This document shows, in pieces, positions 28,520 through 36,691 of a stretch of 64,000 nucleotides of DNA. Every line of letters begins with the position of its first letter. The first letter of the stretch is position 1. A program made the translations under genes and the position numbers. The stretch spans positions 3,759,001 to 3,823,000 of the forward strand of contig JADJPZ010000004.1 of NCBI GenBank assembly GCA_016713025.1. Reading direction: 5' to 3'. The DNA is from Saprospiraceae bacterium (lineage in GTDB: Bacteria > Bacteroidota > Bacteroidia > Chitinophagales > Saprospiraceae). Below the pieces are notes generated by a model. The model saw nothing but the letters and a program-made list of their open reading frames with translations. It was not told the DNA's origin and ran no database searches.

Positions 28520-29080
28520 ATGACACGAATTATTCAAACCTTTCTTGTAATTGTTGTATTTGCATTTGTATCATGCAAATCATCCTCATCTGAATCCGCT
28601 GCACCTGCCGCATCAGAAGTAACGGCTGCTGCGGATGGAGTAGGCCAATCCAATGTAAAAGACGAAGTCTCCAATCCTAACATTGTACAGGTGGCTGTAG
28701 GCAGTAAAGATCATACTACCCTGGTGGCAGCTGTCAAAGCAGGTGGACTGGTAGATGCACTGTCCAATGCCGGTCCATTTACAGTATTTGCACCGACCAA
28801 TGCAGCTTTTGAAAAACTTCCGGCAGGCACCGTAGACGGACTCCTGAAACCTGAAAAGAAGCCTGATCTGGTCAACATTCTGGAATATCACACATATGTA
28901 GGTGCACTGAGACCGGACTACTTTCAGGATGGCCAATCGTACGAGCAAGTCAATGGCAAAAAAGTAAATATCACTGTCAAAGATGGAAAAACATCAGTCA
29001 ACGGCAGTGAAATCGTGGCATCTATCCAGACTTCCAATGGATGGATCCATGTGATCGGTGACGTTTTGTTACCAAAATAA
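28520..29080 (+). CDS. Fasciclin (FAS1) domain lipoprotein
   Basis: 186 residues with a lipoprotein signal (VIVVFAFVSCKSS) and a single FAS1 domain (about 60-184) containing the family motifs NAGPFTVFAPTNAAFEKLP and NGWIHVIGDVLLP. Such domains mediate adhesion or matrix binding. It stands alone, about 80 bases after the membrane protein gene, and ends at a strong terminator. Confidence 0.9.
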   Translation: MTRIIQTFLVIVVFAFVSCKSSSSESAAPAASEVTAAADGVGQSNVKDEVSNPNIVQVAVGSKDHTTLVAAVKAGGLVDALSNAGPFTVFAPTNAAFEKLPAGTVDGLLKPEKKPDLVNILEYHTYVGALRPDYFQDGQSYEQVNGKKVNITVKDGKTSVNGSEIVASIQTSNGWIHVIGDVLLPK

Positions 29081-29120
29081 TTGATTGTCAGATAAGTCAG
29101 AGAAGATTTCATTTTTTCAA

Positions 29121-29157
29121 AAGCCTTGAGTCATATATTTGTGATTCAAGGCTTTTT
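29121..29157 (+). terminator. Intrinsic terminator after the fasciclin gene
   Basis: AAAGCCTTGA and TCAAGGCTTT form a 10-bp stem around an AT-rich loop, followed by a T-run. Confidence 0.85.
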
Positions 29158-29583
29158 AGTTATAATTGGTCTCCTTCAACATATTGATGTCGTGGGCACT
29201 TCCGGATCGTAGGTACATGTAAATTGACAACGTTGAATAGTTTTATTTTTGTGAATTTCAGCAAACCATATATAACGTTGAATCTGATATATGTAAAAAA
29301 ATAGAGAAGCAGAAACATATTCAATAAAAATTTGGAAAACAGATTGATTCTCCTTACTTTTGGCAATAGTAAGGTGACGGACAGAAATACAGTGATGATA
29401 AAGCTAATCAAAAACGGAGATAGAGTAGGCAAAGCCGTGTACAAACGTATAATAAACGTTAAATAACGGTTAGAAAATTTACAAATCATTAACAAACATT
29501 CGTATATTTATATATTTAATATGAGCAGAAAATCAATGAGTTATGAGTGGGTTTGGTCAAAAGGAGTTTCGCATATTAAATAG
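29158..29583. other. Gene-poor left boundary of the cassette array, possible recombination site
   Basis: No convincing gene: the only open frame (minus strand 29160-29495) has a low-complexity hydrophobic translation with no integrase motifs. TTTAATATG (29515-29523) and CATATTAAA (29572-29580) form an inverted repeat ending 3 bases before the crossover GTT at 29583, as expected for a recombination site feeding the first cassette. A matching R'' AAC box at the right distance is not seen, so this could be a degenerate attC or an attI-like site. Confidence 0.35.
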
Positions 29584-29614
29584 TTATAGGGCATTTTAAG
29601 ACGACACACCAACA

Positions 29615-31456
29615 ATGACAGAAACGACAAAATACATAGGTGGAGAATATAAAGTATTGCAACAATTTGGTGGTGCAATGGGACACGTATTTCTTGTGGA
29701 GAAACAAGGTATCGGATTTCCATTTGTTTTAAAAAGCTACCAAGACATTAAACCACATCTTGAAGAACTATTCTTTACCGAAGCGAAAAACTGGACTTCT
29801 TTTGGTGTGCATCAAAATATCGTCAAGACACTTTTTGCGGAAAAATTTGACGGAAAAATATTTGTTGCTGCGGAATTTGTTGAAGGCAATGAAAACGGAG
29901 AAAACAGACTAACAAATTATATTGGAAAAAATTTACCACTTCATTTAATTATTAAGTGGGCTGTGCAATTTTCGTATGGAATGAACCATTGTCTTGGAAA
30001 GGGAATGATAGCCCATTCGGACATCAAACCCGACAATATTCTTATTGATAAAGAATTAAATCTAAAGATAACTGACTTTGGACTTTCAAAATCTTACTTG
30101 AATGATGAGAAAGTTGGTGGTGGAACGCCTATGTATTACTCACCAGAACAAATTTTCCGCCCAGACAGCATTGACCATAGAAGCGACATTTATAGTTTTG
30201 GAATTGTATTGTATCAGCTAATCACAAAAGGTGCTTATCCTTATGTAATGTCAAGTCCTGACATAAGACAAGTTCATTTAAGTGAACCCGTTAAGACAAT
30301 CAATCATCCACTTTTTGAAATTTGTAAAAAATGTCTTGAAAAAGACCTTTCTAAACGATACCAGCAATTTCAAGAACTATTCAAGGACTTGGATAAAGTT
30401 TCGAAAAGCGAAGGAATAGAAATACCAAAGCAAATTATTACACGAGACGATAAGTTAGAAGAATTATACATTCTCTCTCGTTCTTTGTCAGCAATTGGGG
30501 AAAACAAAGAAGCACTTAGGGCAATTGACAAATATTTAAGTCATCAACCTGACCATTATTCAGCTTGGTCTCAAAAAGGACGATTAGAATATGAGTTAGG
30601 TAATCTTCAAAATGCTTTAGAAGCAACTAAGAAAGCTGTTTACTTGTATCAATATAGTTCGACAGCATTAAACAATTTAGGTGCAATTTACTTAGAACTT
30701 GACAATAATGCAGATGCTAAAACTTGTTTGCTTCGAGCAGTTGAAATCGACCCTGAAAACAGCGGAGCATTAATGAACCTTGCTAACGCATTAGTGGAAA
30801 CTGGAGATATTAGTGAAGCATCACAATGCATTTTAAAATGCTTTCAGTTAACCCCACAGAAGAAAAGTTTACATACAAATTCAAAAAACTTACTTCCTGC
30901 TTTTGTGCAAAATCAGCTATTTGAATTTTCTGCTGACATTTACAAACTGCTACTTACCTATTCGTCATTATCCATTAATGAGCATTTCAATTATGCAATG
31001 TGCAACTATCAAATTCACAGGTTTAATGAAGCTGTAAAAAGTTTTGAAATTGTTTTAAGTGCCAATCCGAAAGATGCAACAGCTTTAGTAAATATTTCTA
31101 AATCATATTATTTCATAGGCAACGTTGACAAAGCAATATTCTATTCAGACAAATTGATTTCGGAAGAAATTAATCCTGCTCAAGGAATGTCAATGAAAGC
31201 ACAATATCTTCATCAATCAGGAAGGTTTAATGAAGCAGAGAAATATCTACTGGACATTCTAACGAAATTTCCAATGACAGATTTTTTGTGGCTAACTCTT
31301 GGCGACATTTATTCAAAAGAAAAACTTTTCAATAAAGCTTTAAACTGCTACCAAAAAACAAGACAAATTAAAAAACAAAAAGGAGCATCGGACAACGACA
31401 AAGATTTAATATATATAGAACAGAAAATCAATGACACAAAGAAAAACGCCCTATAA
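29615..31456 (+). CDS. Ser/Thr protein kinase with C-terminal TPR repeats (cassette gene)
   Basis: 613 residues, soluble. The N-terminal kinase domain (about 1-275) has a G-loop FGGAMGHVFLV, a lysine in FVLKSYQ, the catalytic loop AHSDIKPDNILID (serine in place of the usual arginine of HRD), DFGLSK and TPMYYSPEQI. Residues about 285-600 hold around nine TPR-like repeats (ALNNLGAIYLELDNNADAKT). No membrane segment. It is the only gene of a cassette that begins TTATAGGGC at 29584; the stop codon lies inside the matching R'' box. Targets unknown; a defence or signalling role is possible. Confidence 0.85.
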   Translation: MTETTKYIGGEYKVLQQFGGAMGHVFLVEKQGIGFPFVLKSYQDIKPHLEELFFTEAKNWTSFGVHQNIVKTLFAEKFDGKIFVAAEFVEGNENGENRLTNYIGKNLPLHLIIKWAVQFSYGMNHCLGKGMIAHSDIKPDNILIDKELNLKITDFGLSKSYLNDEKVGGGTPMYYSPEQIFRPDSIDHRSDIYSFGIVLYQLITKGAYPYVMSSPDIRQVHLSEPVKTINHPLFEICKKCLEKDLSKRYQQFQELFKDLDKVSKSEGIEIPKQIITRDDKLEELYILSRSLSAIGENKEALRAIDKYLSHQPDHYSAWSQKGRLEYELGNLQNALEATKKAVYLYQYSSTALNNLGAIYLELDNNADAKTCLLRAVEIDPENSGALMNLANALVETGDISEASQCILKCFQLTPQKKSLHTNSKNLLPAFVQNQLFEFSADIYKLLLTYSSLSINEHFNYAMCNYQIHRFNEAVKSFEIVLSANPKDATALVNISKSYYFIGNVDKAIFYSDKLISEEINPAQGMSMKAQYLHQSGRFNEAEKYLLDILTKFPMTDFLWLTLGDIYSKEKLFNKALNCYQKTRQIKKQKGASDNDKDLIYIEQKINDTKKNAL

Positions 31457-31582
31457 CACGGGTTTGGCAAAAGTGGCGGTTCAGTGCTCCGCAGACACAT
31501 TTGTGGTTAATCAAAGTTTGGTTCTCCGCATCAACATTTGTGGTGAAAATCGCCACCTTCGCCAAGCCCGAAACCGTTGAAC
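31448..31582 (+). repeat. attC-like recombination site of the kinase cassette
   Basis: R'' GCCCTATAAC (31448-31457) is the exact reverse complement of the cassette's 5' end GTTATAGGGC (29583-29592). Imperfect arms at 31459-31478 and 31551-31570 pair at 17 of 20 positions. The site ends in GTTGAAC (31576-31582), with the crossover expected after 31576. About 135 bases, in the size range of long integron attC sites. Confidence 0.75.
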
Positions 31583-31671
31583 AAACCTAAAAATAAATAT
31601 ATCTAAATATCAGTAAGACAAGTTATTAGGCATGGTATTTGGCCTACCAGGTATAATTAAATAATAATAAA

Positions 31672-32547
31672 ATGATACCTGTACACAACCACCTGAAGGC
31701 TTATGAGGAGCGACTGATATTGCTCAATTCACCAGTTAAAACCCGGATTTCTTACCTGACAATATTGAGGAAGTATCTCCAATATTGTAACGATCAAAGC
31801 ATAGAAGATCCATTTACAGATCCTGCTGTAAAACAATATCTTTTATATAGATACAGTCAAAAAATGGATTGGAAAACCATCAATATGGATTACTCATCCA
31901 TTAAAAAATACTTTGTTGAAGTACTTCAAAAAGCGTGGAATACCCCGATGTTCCCACGACCCAAAGTAAATAAAGAACTGCCCAATGTCATATCAAAAGA
32001 AGAAGTACAAAAGCTCATTTCGCACGTACGCAATCTCAAATACAAAGCCTTATTCATCTTCCTATATGCTACAGGGATGCGCATAAGTGAGGCCTTGGCG
32101 GTCAAGGTAAAAGACATTGATTCTGATAGACTACAGATCAAGATAGATAAAGGCAAGGGTCACAAAGACAGATATGTAGATGTACCGATGGAATTGATAG
32201 AAATATTAAGACAATATTACAAAATCTACAGACCTACAGACAGACTTTTTTATGGGGAGACAACACAAGATGCACTGCCTGAACGCAACATACAGCATGC
32301 CATGAAACGAGCTAAAGAGAAAGCAGGCATCATCCATGATGTGAGCCCACATACATTGCGTCATTGCTACGCTACCCATCATATGGAACATGGAACGAAT
32401 ATTGTATATATACAGAAGATGTTAGGTCACACCAATCTAAAAACGACCTCGATATACCTTCATTTATGTGTAAACTTTCAGAGTCAAAGCATAATCCATC
32501 CGATTACAACGATCCAAATCAGTCTGATGGGCCATTCACAGACATAG
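31672..32547 (+). CDS. Tyrosine recombinase of IS1
   Basis: 291 residues with a core-binding SAM-like domain (about 1-90) and a catalytic domain. The catalytic set is complete: arginine in TGMRISEAL, lysine in KGKGHKDR, HTLRHCYATH, histidine in MLGHTNLKTT and tyrosine in SIYLHLC. It lacks the extra segment between boxes that marks integron integrases (IntI), so it is an XerD-like enzyme of the kind that accompanies some IS91-family transposases. Almost identical to the IS2 copy. Its 3' end overlaps the transposase start. Confidence 0.88.
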   Translation: MIPVHNHLKAYEERLILLNSPVKTRISYLTILRKYLQYCNDQSIEDPFTDPAVKQYLLYRYSQKMDWKTINMDYSSIKKYFVEVLQKAWNTPMFPRPKVNKELPNVISKEEVQKLISHVRNLKYKALFIFLYATGMRISEALAVKVKDIDSDRLQIKIDKGKGHKDRYVDVPMELIEILRQYYKIYRPTDRLFYGETTQDALPERNIQHAMKRAKEKAGIIHDVSPHTLRHCYATHHMEHGTNIVYIQKMLGHTNLKTTSIYLHLCVNFQSQSIIHPITTIQISLMGHSQT

Positions 32548-33827
32548 GATCACTATTTAGAGCGTACAAAGAAGCATATATCCACCTATACAAACCGCAG
32601 AAGCACGAGATCAAATTTATCAAAGATGTAAGTAAATGTAAAACACCCGCGATCGGAGGGATAGTGATAAGTTGTAGGAGTGGCAAAAAAGAAGACCTAC
32701 TTATATAAGTCATGTGGCAATAATCAGTGTCCAAAATGTCAAAGTATAAAACGTATACAATGGCAAGACAAGCTGGCGAGCAAGATGCTTAAATGTCCCT
32801 ATCAGCACATCATCTTTACCATACCTCACGAGCTAAATTATATAGGAAAAGGCCATCCAAAACTATTGTATGGCGTGCTATTTAAGGCAGCTTGGCTCAC
32901 CATAGAACGACTGGCAAGAGACCCAGAAAATGTAGGGAGGTACACCCGGAATGACAGCCGTACTGCATACATTTGGCTCAGATCTCAAACAACATATACA
33001 CCTGCATACCCTGGTCACCTTTGGAGGTGTAAGCAAGGATGGCAAATGGGTATGGCCCAAACGAAAAAATAAAATCGCACCGTATCGCAAAATATGTAGC
33101 ACCTTCAAAACCATCTTTATCAAAGAGCTGGAAAGTCAGCTGCAGAAAATCGATCCATCGTATTATCAAACAGTAAAAGGTATCATCAATAGTACCAAGA
33201 AGTGAGGTGGTGTGTACACAACACGCCACCTACTGCTCATACCAAAGTCATAGAAGAATACCTAGGTCGATACATATGCAGAATAGGAGTAAGTAATAAA
33301 AAAATACAGTATGATGAAAAACAACAGATCGTAAAAATGGAATACAATGACTACACAAATCAAAAACCCAATGAAGCAGCGCCTAAAGCGATCAAGCAAC
33401 TCGACCCCATAGTAGCCATGCGACAAATCATGATACATGTCTTACCTCCCAACTTTCAAAAAGTAAGAACATATGGCATCATGACCAAATCAAAATCCGA
33501 AAAATAAAAATAACAATCCCGGCACTCATCAAAGAAAATGGTCAAACCATAAGAACATTGTTTCAGATAGTGAAAGCCTTACTACAAATAACGGAAGACG
33601 AAGAAGAGGAAAAAATAAAATGCGTTTCATGTCAATCCACAGATAGTGAGATAGAAATCATAAAACCTGATGCTGAATGGTACGAAAAGCACATTGGCCG
33701 AGAAAGTAGAAACAAATCGCCTGCACAAACACCCAAAATAGTACCAATAGACCCTAATGCTTCATCGAGGCCTGAGGTATCTATGGAGACAAAAGTCAAA
33801 ATCAAGGTCGAACACGCAAAAATCTAA
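32466..33827 (+). pseudogene. IS91-family HUH transposase, IS1 copy (four frameshifts)
   Basis: By comparison with IS2, this copy has one-base changes in short homopolymer runs: an extra A near 32685 (inside the zinc-finger region), an extra G near 32937, a missing A near 33198 and a missing A near 33504. The translated pieces carry the zinc-binding and HUH-region sequence but no frame is continuous. At the A7 run near 33298 this copy keeps the frame that IS2 has lost. Non-functional as read. Confidence 0.85.
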
Positions 33828-33955
33828 TCAAATCTTAGGTTAGGAAGGTAAAACCAAAAGCTATTGCAAAAGATTAATGTCTAAAACTCAAAATTATAGC
33901 CCAAAGCCAATAAAAAATAACTACTACAATCAAAGCAAATCCCCATATACGGCTC

Positions 33956-34048
33956 GTTCAACTTAAATATCTACAAATTCGCTTTGGGTTTTGTGCAATT
34001 AATTTATCTTTGTACATGCGAATTCGTAGATATTCCTATGAGTTGTGT
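33956..34048 (+). repeat. attC-like site at the 3' end of IS1
   Basis: R'' GTTCAAC (33956-33962), arm 33967-33982, arm 34018-34033 (15 of 16 paired), and R' GTTGTGT (34042-34048). R'' exactly complements GTTGAAC at the element's own 5' end, fitting the RYYYAAC/GTTRRRY consensus of integron attC sites. Confidence 0.72.
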
Positions 34049-34068
34049 GCAATAATAACTAAATAATA

Positions 34069-34836
34069 ATGATACCAAAATTTCTAAATAAATTCGAAAC
34101 AGAATTGAAAAAATACAAAAGAGAGTTTGTAAAAATAAACGCAAAATCTTTAAATATTTCTGCATTTGAAGATCAATTAGATATAAAAACGAGCAAGTTT
34201 TTAGGATTTCCATTTTATCCTAAATCAAAAATATATCCTATAGACAAAAATGGTAAACCAATGTTAATGGCTGCTCAAATAAATTTTGAAGAAATACCAC
34301 AGCTAATAAATTTTCCCGAAAACGGAATATTGCAATTATTTCTGTCGGGAGCTAATTGGTACGAAGAAGAGTCTAAAATTGTGTATCATACCAAATCTGA
34401 AACTGAAAGTGAATTTCTGGAAGACTTTTCATTTATAAATCAAAAAGATTATGAAGATATGCCGATTCTATTTGTTCATGAGTTGAGTTTTGAGATGTCT
34501 ATTGAAAATGCTGGCTTAACAGATAATCAATTCAAATTTCAATTTGGAGATCAAGATTGGTATGAATTTATAGATCAATTAAGTGAAACTGAACAAAGTG
34601 AATTTTATAATTATTTTGATGCTAGTGGCCATAAATTGGGAGGTTACGCTGAGTTTACACAAGATGACCCAAGAGATTATGGAACCAGAAACGAAGATGA
34701 TATTCAATTAATTCAAATTGATAGTGATGAAAATATTATTTTTGGAGATGTTGGAATTGGACATGTTTTTATTAGTATTGAAAGCTTAATAACTAAAGAT
34801 TTTGAAAGAGCATATTTTACATGGGATTGTCAATAA
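34069..34836 (+). CDS. YwqG/DUF1963 family protein (cassette gene)
   Basis: 255 residues, no signal or membrane segment. Sequence features such as KFLGFPFYPKSKIYPIDKNGKPMLMAAQINFEEIP and an acidic C-terminal half with DASGHKLGGYAEFTQDDPR match the YwqG/DUF1963 family, whose function is unknown and which often appears in accessory regions. It is the sole gene of an 876-base cassette (34043-34918), starting 26 bases after the 5' boundary and ending 21 bases before its attC-like site. Confidence 0.75.
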   Translation: MIPKFLNKFETELKKYKREFVKINAKSLNISAFEDQLDIKTSKFLGFPFYPKSKIYPIDKNGKPMLMAAQINFEEIPQLINFPENGILQLFLSGANWYEEESKIVYHTKSETESEFLEDFSFINQKDYEDMPILFVHELSFEMSIENAGLTDNQFKFQFGDQDWYEFIDQLSETEQSEFYNYFDASGHKLGGYAEFTQDDPRDYGTRNEDDIQLIQIDSDENIIFGDVGIGHVFISIESLITKDFERAYFTWDCQ

Positions 34837-34856
34837 ATCATGCCTAAAATAATAAA

Positions 34857-34926
34857 GCACACAACAACGGCTATGATGATAGATTCGCTATCGCTTCATC
34901 CATCACATAGCCTAACCGTTGTGTGC
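34857..34926 (+). repeat. attC-like site of the YwqG cassette
   Basis: R'' GCACACAAC (34857-34865) exactly complements the cassette's 5' end GTTGTGTGC (34042-34050). GGCTATG and CATAGCC form the inner arms, and the site ends in GTTGTGTGC (34918-34926). The central 50 bases are almost the same as in the site at 63712-63779. Confidence 0.75.
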
Positions 34927-34994
34927 AACCCTAAAAGACGACACGACCGACAACAAACGAACAGAAAAATGAAAGACAAAATGCCAACGCTTCT

Positions 34995-35058
34995 GCAAAA
35001 TCAAAAGAGCTGCATCCCCACGCTCAAAGCCGACCCAATGCAGCACATTTGCTTTTGC
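34995..35058. repeat. Hairpin upstream of the type I RM operon
   Basis: Arms 34995-35015 and 35038-35058 pair at 18 of 21 positions. It carries an internal mismatch (AGA opposite ACA) that recurs in the hairpin after hsdR. The rest of 34927-35155 has no recognisable gene. Confidence 0.5.
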
Positions 35059-35155
35059 CCCAACGCACCCACCGACATTAGACACGGTTTTACAACAATA
35101 ACAGGCATTTAAAAATTAACTTTGCCAATTAAAAATTAAGAATAACAGACAACAA

Positions 35156-36687
35156 ATGAGCGAGAATTTAGAATTAGAAAAAACCCTTTGGCAAGCAGCC
35201 GACAAACTTCGCAACAATATGGATGCGGCTGAATACAAACACGTTGTTTTGGGTTTGATATTCTTAAAATATATTTCAGATGCTTTTGATGAATTGTACC
35301 AAAAATTAGAAGCAACCAAACACGAAACAGGAGCCGACCCCGAAGACAAAGACGAATACACAGCAGAACGAGTTTTTTATGTGCCACCGCAAGCACGTTG
35401 GAAATGGTTACAAGGCAGAGCAAAATTACCGACAATCGGTAAAGACATTGACGAAGCAATGGACAGCATTGAACGTGACAATGCTTCGTTGAAAGGTGTT
35501 TTGCCAAAAGACTACGCAAGACCAGCACTCGACAAACAAAGACTTGGAGAACTCATTGACCTAATTGGCTCAATCACACTGAGCAAAGGCGGAAACGGAA
35601 AAGGCAAAGACGTTTTGGGCTTTGTATTTGAATATTTCTTGGGACAGTTTGCAGATGCCGAAGGCAAAAAGGCGGACAGTTTTACACACCACAAAGCATT
35701 GTGAAAATTTTGGTGGATATGCTTGCACCCGAACCCGAAAAAAGGGTTTATGACGGCTGTTGTGGTAGTGGTGGTATGTTCGTACAAAGTGAACGCTTCA
35801 TTGAAATGCACGAACACCGCAAAGGCAAAATTTCCATTTTCGGACAGGAGAGCAACCCGACCACATACAAATTGGCGAAAATGAATTTGGCTATCCGTGG
35901 GATTGATGCCAAAATCGAATTGGGCGATACCTTGATGAACGACAAGTTCCCCGAATTGAAAGTGGACTATGTTATTGCCAATCCGCCTTTCAACGTGAGC
36001 GATTACAACATCAACAAAGCCGAAGCCCACAAATGGAAATTTGGCGTACCGCCAACAGGCAACGCCAACTATGCTTGGTTGCAGTTGTTTGTGAGCAAAC
36101 TTGCCCCTTACGGAACGGCAGGAATTGTTTTGGCTAATGGAAGTATGAGTTCAGAAATTGCCACAGAAGGCGAAATCAGAAAAGCAATGATTGAAGCCGA
36201 CTTGGTGGACTGTATGGTTTCTTTGCCTTCGCAGTTGTTTTACAACACGCAAATTCCCGCTTGTTTGTGGTTTTTAGCTCGCAACAAAACCGAAACCACC
36301 AAATTCCGAAACCGCACCAATGAAGTGCTTTTTATTGATGCCCGAGAATTAGGCACAATGATAAGTCGTAAACAAAAGGAATTATTGGATGAAGACATTG
36401 CCAAAATTTCTGACACCTACCACAAATGGAGAAGCAAAGAATTTGAAACAGAATACCAAGACATTGCAGGATTTTGCAAGTCTGCCAACATTCAGGACAT
36501 CCGCAAAAACAATTATATCCTAACCCCAGGGCGATACATTGATTTTAAAGAAGTAGCAGAAGACGGACAGGCATTTGGTGAAAAAATGCAAATGCTCACT
36601 TCTACCCTTTCAGAGCAAATGCAGCAAGCCAATGAGTTGGATGAAGCGATAAAAGTTAACTTAGAGAAAATTGGATTTATAATTTGA
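35156..36687 (+). pseudogene. hsdM: Type I restriction-modification methylase HsdM, one frameshift
   Basis: N6-adenine methyltransferase subunit of a type I RM complex. The first frame (35156-35704) has the HsdM N-terminal helical domain; the second (35701-36687) has motif I CCGSGGMFVQ and the catalytic NPPF in VIANPPFNVSDY. At the junction the conserved FYTP(Q)SIVK motif is restored by adding one T to the T4 run near 35683, so a single base is missing. If real, the methylase is dead while hsdR is intact, which would normally be toxic, so an assembly error or frameshifting should be considered. First gene of a six-gene operon. Confidence 0.85.
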
Positions 36688-36691
36688 AAAT

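Larger units (their letters stand above)
31577..34042 (+). mobile_element. IS1: tyrosine recombinase plus IS91-type HUH unit, organised as a cassette
   Basis: 2466 bases from TTGAACAAACC to the G before TTGTGTGC. Two overlapping genes: a tyrosine recombinase and an IS91-family transposase, the transposase broken. The 3' end is an attC-like hairpin whose R'' GTTCAAC complements the 5' GTTGAAC. A near-identical copy (IS2) lies at 44496-47026 and a divergent one (IS3) at 60170-63005. Confidence 0.8.

Noticed and set aside
29160..29495. Minus-strand frame as an integron integrase
   Set aside because: The 111-residue translation is low-complexity and hydrophobic, with none of the tyrosine-recombinase residues.
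31576..31582. GTTGAAC as a plain IS91 target (GAAC)
   Set aside because: It would explain the left side but not the GTTG/GTTA boxes on the right nor the complementary GTTCAAC inside the elements. Kept only as an alternative.
31672..32547. IS1 recombinase as a true IntI
   Set aside because: It lacks the extra segment between catalytic boxes that defines integron integrases, and all three copies travel with an HUH transposase.
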